NCBI RefSeq assembly: GCF_013366925.1
Contig: NZ_JAALDK010000001.1
Location: forward strand, 2,177,089-2,241,088
Reading direction: 5' to 3'
Length of the DNA stretch: 64,000 nt
From: Paraburkholderia youngii
GTDB lineage: Bacteria > Pseudomonadota > Gammaproteobacteria > Burkholderiales > Burkholderiaceae
A program made the position numbers and the translations under genes. A model generated the notes under the pieces. That model was not told the DNA's origin. It saw nothing but the letters and a program-made list of their open reading frames with translations, and ran no database searches. This document shows, in pieces, positions 60,875 through 64,000 of the stretch (position 1 is its first letter; every line of letters starts with the position of its first letter).

Positions 60875-61126
60875 ATGAAGACAGTTACGGTTCGCGCTGG
60901 CGCACATATCGAGGGCGTGCACTGGATCGCCGAGTACGTCGAAGACGTCCACGAAATACGCCTGTTTCGCGAGGGGCAGGAAGTGGACGTGCACGACGCG
61001 CCGTCCACACTGTTCGGCGATGAAGAAAACGCGGGCTCGAAGAACACCGCCGATCATCGCGCGATGGAAGCGGCCGTGCTCGCTTATCTGAAGCGCTTCG
61101 TCACGGAGCACGACGCGGAAGAGTAG
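60875..61126 (+). CDS. Small acidic protein, unrecognised
   Basis: 83-aa acidic protein reading KTVTVRAGAHIEGVHWIAEY, then VEDVHEIRLFREGQEVDVHD, and ending AVLAYLKRFVTEHDAEE. GGAGAC precedes the ATG. The composition (beta-rich front, helical end) suggests a small globular cytoplasmic protein. No family recognised and no partner in the same direction. Confidence 0.7.
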   Translation: MKTVTVRAGAHIEGVHWIAEYVEDVHEIRLFREGQEVDVHDAPSTLFGDEENAGSKNTADHRAMEAAVLAYLKRFVTEHDAEE

Positions 61127-61223
61127 GTTTTGCTGGCGGCAGAGGCCGCTGCGCAAGCACATTCACCAGCACTCACGCGGCGAATCGCGCGGCAGTCACG
61201 ACGGAGCGCCGCGCGCCGCGTCC

Positions 61224-62432
61224 TCAATCCGCCGGCCGCAGTTTTTTCACCTCGGCGTCCGATGGCTGCACGCTCGCGCCATCCACATAGCGGTACGACG
61301 TCATCACACCCTTGCCGTCCTTCACGCCGGTCACGCCGACATAAGCGCCCATCGTCGACTGATTGTCCTGCGCGCGGTACGTGATCGGACCGAACGGCGT
61401 CTGCACGTTGAGCCCCTTGAACGCGGCGGCGAGCTTGTCCGCATCGGTCGAACCCGCCTTCTTGATGCCGTCCGCGATCGACATCAGCGCCGAATAGCCG
61501 ACCACCGAGCCCAACCGCGGATAGTCGTGATATTTGGCCCGATACGCGTCGACGAACTGCTTGTTCGCGGCGGTATCGATCGAATACCAGGGGTAGCCGG
61601 TGACGATCCAGCCGGTCGGCGCTTCGGCGCCGAGCGGATCGAGGTAGTCGGGTTCGCCGGTCAAGAGCGACACCACCGCGCGATCCTTGAAGAGCCCGCG
61701 CGTATTACCCTCGCGCACGAACTTGCCGAGGTCGGCGGCAAACAGCACGTTGAAGATCGCGTCCGGCTTCGCGTCGGCGATCGCCTGGGTCACGGCGCCC
61801 GCGTCGACGTTGCCGAGCGGCGTCGCCTGTTCGACGACGAACTGCACGTCCGGCTGAGCGGCCGTCAGCAGCTTCTTGAAGGTCGCCACCGCCGATTGCC
61901 CGTACTCGTAGTTCGGATACACGATCGCCCAGCGCTTCTTTTTCAGCTTCGCGGCCTCGGGCACCAGCATCGCGACCTGCATATAGGTCGAAGGACGCAG
62001 ACGGTACGTGTATTTGTTGCCATCGGCCCAGACGATCTTGTCGGTCAGCGGTTCGGCGGCGAGGAAGAAGATCTTCTTCTGCTTCGCGAAGTCGGCGAGC
62101 GCAAGGCCCGTGTTCGACAGGAAGCCGCCGAACAGCAACTGCACCTGCTCACGCGCGATCAGCTCCTGCGCGACGCGGATCGTGTCGCCGGGGTTGCCGC
62201 CGTCGTCGCGCGAAATCACTTCGAGCTGCTTGCCGAGCACGCCGCCCGCCGCGTTCACCTGCTCGAGCGCGAGATTCCAGCCTTGCCTGTAAGGCCCGAG
62301 AAAGGCTGGCTGCGCCTTGTAGCTATTGATCTCGCCGATCTTGATGGTCTGCTGGGCGCTCGCGCCGAGCGCGGCAAACGAGCACACGGTCGACACCATG
62401 AGGCGAGAGATCCATCCTGCGCGCGTGGTCAT
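61224..62432 (-). CDS. Branched-chain amino acid-type ABC substrate-binding protein
   Basis: 402-aa periplasmic-binding protein of the LivK/Peripla_BP_6 family. Signal peptide ends ALGASAQQ; the body starts TIKIGEINSYKAQPAFLGPY, with ALEQVNAAGGVLGKQLEVIS, AQELIAREQVQLLFGGFLSN and WAIVYPNYEYGQSAVATFKK as family blocks. It is downstream of livG and livF on the same strand, separated by a cytochrome remnant. The ligand may be an amino acid, amide or aromatic acid; the family is broad. Confidence 0.92.
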   Translation of the reverse strand: MTTRAGWISRLMVSTVCSFAALGASAQQTIKIGEINSYKAQPAFLGPYRQGWNLALEQVNAAGGVLGKQLEVISRDDGGNPGDTIRVAQELIAREQVQLLFGGFLSNTGLALADFAKQKKIFFLAAEPLTDKIVWADGNKYTYRLRPSTYMQVAMLVPEAAKLKKKRWAIVYPNYEYGQSAVATFKKLLTAAQPDVQFVVEQATPLGNVDAGAVTQAIADAKPDAIFNVLFAADLGKFVREGNTRGLFKDRAVVSLLTGEPDYLDPLGAEAPTGWIVTGYPWYSIDTAANKQFVDAYRAKYHDYPRLGSVVGYSALMSIADGIKKAGSTDADKLAAAFKGLNVQTPFGPITYRAQDNQSTMGAYVGVTGVKDGKGVMTSYRYVDGASVQPSDAEVKKLRPAD

Positions 62433-62582
62433 GCGTTAACTCCGTAATCAAAAGGAATGGTGGGTTTTGTCAGACGTGCGAACGGGCAAGCGCGCGGACC
62501 CGCGCACCCGTGGACGACGGCCGGCGGCTCATTGCTCGCGCGGTTCCGCGCGGATTCTGGCCACGTTCGCGGCGACGTCCCT

Positions 62583-62771
62583 TCATGCCGGCTCGCCGCC
62601 CGCGAACTGCGCGCGCAGGTGCGACACGAGCTCGGCGACCTGGGCGTCGTTCAAACTATCGCGGTAAGCCGGCATCGTACCGAGTTCGGGCCGCGCAGGC
62701 GAGCCGATGCCGTCGAGAGTCACGCGAATCAGGTTGTCCGGCGCCGCGCGGTCCCCAATCGCCGGCGCCAT
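62583..62771 (-). pseudogene. Cytochrome c domain remnant
   Basis: 62-codon frame reading PDNLIRVTLDGIGSPARPEL, GTMPAYRDSLNDAQVAELVS and HLRAQFAGGEPA. It matches the C-terminal end of class I cytochrome c domains in membrane dehydrogenase subunits, including the heme-ligand Met region (GTMPAY). There is no CxxCH heme site, no signal peptide, and an in-frame stop shortly upstream, so it cannot bind heme. It lies inserted between livF and the binding-protein gene. Confidence 0.75.
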
Positions 62772-62805
62772 CGGCCTATCCTTCCGCCGACATTACCGGA
62801 TGAAT

Positions 62806-63519
62806 TCACACGCTCAGATAAGCGCGCCTCACCGTTTCGTTCCGTGCGAGCTCGCCGATCGTGCCGCTGAAACGGATTTGCCCTTTTTCGAGCACATACG
62901 CGCGGTCGCTGACCAACTCGGCGAAGTGCAGATTCTGTTCCGACAGCAGAATGGATAGCCCTTCGCGCTTCAGTTCGAGAATCATGTTCGCCATCTGCTC
63001 GACGATCACCGGCGCGACGCCTTCGGACGGTTCGTCGAGCAACACCAGATACGGATTGCCCATCAGCGTGCGTGACACGGTCAGCATCTGCTGCTCGCCG
63101 CCGCTCATCTGGCCGCCGGGGCGCCTCGGCATTTCGCCGAGATTCGGAAACAGGCGGAACAGCTTTTCTGGCGTCCATTGCGGCGCGCCGTCGCGCGGCG
63201 GCTGGCGGCCGGTGTCGAGGTTCTCCATCACCGACAGATCCGCGAACACGCGGCGGTCCTCGGGCACGAAGCCGACGCCCATGCGCGCAATCTTGTACGG
63301 CGCAAGCGCACTGATGTTCTGGCCGCGAAACGTGACTTCGCCGTGGCGGTGCGGCAGCAGTCCCATCACCGCTTTCATCGTCGTCGATTTGCCGGCGCCG
63401 TTGCGGCCCATCAGCGCGACCACTTCGCCACGGCCGACTTCGAGGTCGACGTCGAACAGGATGTGCGCGCGGCCGTAGAACGCATTGAGGCTGGAGACTT
63501 TCAGCATCGGTTCGCTCAT
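62806..63519 (-). CDS. livF: ABC transporter ATPase LivF-type
   Basis: 237-aa ATP-binding subunit of a branched-chain amino acid-type (HAAT) transporter. Walker A GRNGAGKSTT (about 37-46), Q-loop in GVGFVPEDRRVFADL, signature QMSGGEQQML, Walker B YLVLLDEPSEG, and H-loop-region SEQNLHF, the LivF form with Gln before Asn. Start ATG 63519 overlaps the livG stop in ATGA. It is coupled to LivG (upstream) and presumably LivHM off the window. Confidence 0.95.
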   Translation of the reverse strand: MSEPMLKVSSLNAFYGRAHILFDVDLEVGRGEVVALMGRNGAGKSTTMKAVMGLLPHRHGEVTFRGQNISALAPYKIARMGVGFVPEDRRVFADLSVMENLDTGRQPPRDGAPQWTPEKLFRLFPNLGEMPRRPGGQMSGGEQQMLTVSRTLMGNPYLVLLDEPSEGVAPVIVEQMANMILELKREGLSILLSEQNLHFAELVSDRAYVLEKGQIRFSGTIGELARNETVRRAYLSV

Positions 63520-64000
63520 TGCTGCGCTCCCCGGCCATTCTGCGAATTGCCGTCCGCGTCCTGCAGCGCCGCGTGCGGCCGGAACATCTTGCCTGTGCCG
63601 AAATAGACTTCCTGCACGCGCGGGTCGTTGCGGATCGTATCGCCGTCGCCCTCGGCGATCAGCTTGCCGCGCGCGAGCACGATGATCCGGTCGGCGTGTG
63701 CGAATACGACGTCCATGCTGTGCTCGGTAAACAACACGCCGATCCTGTGTTCGGTCACCAAACGCCTGGTCAACGCCATCAATTCGTTGCGCTCCTTCGG
63801 CGCCATGCCGGCGGTCGGTTCGTCCATCAACAGCAGCTTCGGCCGGTTCGCGAGCGCGATCGCGAGTTCGACGCGCTTCACGTCGCCATACGCGAGCACC
63901 CCGCACGCGCGTTTCGCGTGCTCGCTCATGCCGACCTGTTCGAGCAGCGCGAACGCTTCGTCGGCATAGCGCGAGCCCGCTGGTTTCCAGAGACCGAAGG
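63516..64000 (-). CDS. livG: ABC transporter ATPase LivG-type (partial, runs off right edge)
   Basis: C-terminal part, at least 160 residues, of the LivG ATPase. Visible: FGLWKPAGSRYADEAFALLE at the window edge, the post-signature AYGDVKRVELAIALANRPKL, Walker B LLLMDEPTAGMAPKERNEL and the LivG-type H-loop LFTEHSMDVVFAHADRIIVL. The C-terminal extension EVYFGTG is typical of LivG. Walker A and the start lie beyond 64000. It overlaps livF by 4 bases. Confidence 0.93.
   Translation of the reverse strand, partial: FGLWKPAGSRYADEAFALLEQVGMSEHAKRACGVLAYGDVKRVELAIALANRPKLLLMDEPTAGMAPKERNELMALTRRLVTEHRIGVLFTEHSMDVVFAHADRIIVLARGKLIAEGDGDTIRNDPRVQEVYFGTGKMFRPHAALQDADGNSQNGRGAQQ

Overview
The window is GC-rich, densely coded DNA from a beta-proteobacterium of the Burkholderia/Paraburkholderia type. 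The evidence is a trimeric Porin_4-type porin, a phasin, DUF1840, the DUF2844-DUF3443 pair, a NodT-type efflux operon, MocR regulators, and a histone H1-like protein plus an HU protein with an H1-like tail. There is no rRNA, tRNA, CRISPR array or insertion sequence. I support about 60 protein genes, several remnants, and an unusually readable set of regulatory sites.

Layout. 0.4-8.2 kb: FAD-linked oxidase, YSC84-like lipoprotein, a SulP transporter scrap, a chemoreceptor, a YbaK-type deacylase, a BrkB/YihY membrane protein and the porin. 8.3-12.5 kb (minus): cluster A, running circularly permuted ATP-grasp, alpha-E, transglutaminase, Anbu proteasome-like peptidase. 13-17 kb: HU/H1 chimera, MocR regulator divergent from an AhpD-like protein, ketopantoate reductase-like protein. 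17.4-22.5 kb (minus): HlyD-MFS-NodT efflux operon followed by two tandem MarR genes, with three copies of one palindromic operator. 22.6-27 kb (plus): TonB-dependent receptor, exbB, exbD and tonB behind a Zur-like box. 27-34.6 kb: small regulatory and membrane genes. 34.7-43 kb: cluster B, a second peptide-modification cluster (transglutaminase, fused ATP-grasp/alpha-E, DUF2126-transglutaminase) with a divergent zinc metallopeptidase. 43-48.5 kb: DUF3443/DUF2844, phasin, exported proteins, a lone receiver domain. 48.8-54.7 kb: a stress/ion island (UspA, truncated ClC, DUF1840, HPP-CBS, MarR, full ClC) with four copies of a second operator. 55-64 kb: orphan glutamate/aspartate-type binding protein, LysE exporter, MocR divergent from an omega-aminotransferase, H1-like protein, and a LivK-LivF-LivG branched-chain transport segment running off the right edge.

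Most interesting system. Clusters A and B lie about 22 kb apart and encode the same predicted peptide-bond-making and peptide-bond-breaking machinery. Both carry near-identical NtrC-like enhancer boxes (TGCACSNNAGCGGCGCA) and canonical sigma-54 promoters (GGCAT...TTGC, GG-N10-GC): one for cluster A and a back-to-back pair between the two arms of cluster B. This predicts one nitrogen-starvation-induced system for making or recycling a peptide or amide product. Other regulatory finds are the GTGCATATGCAC MarR operators, the TATATCA-N5-TGATATA MarR/ClC regulon, the Zur-like box, and two N-terminal frameshifts (the DUF2126 protein and DUF1840).
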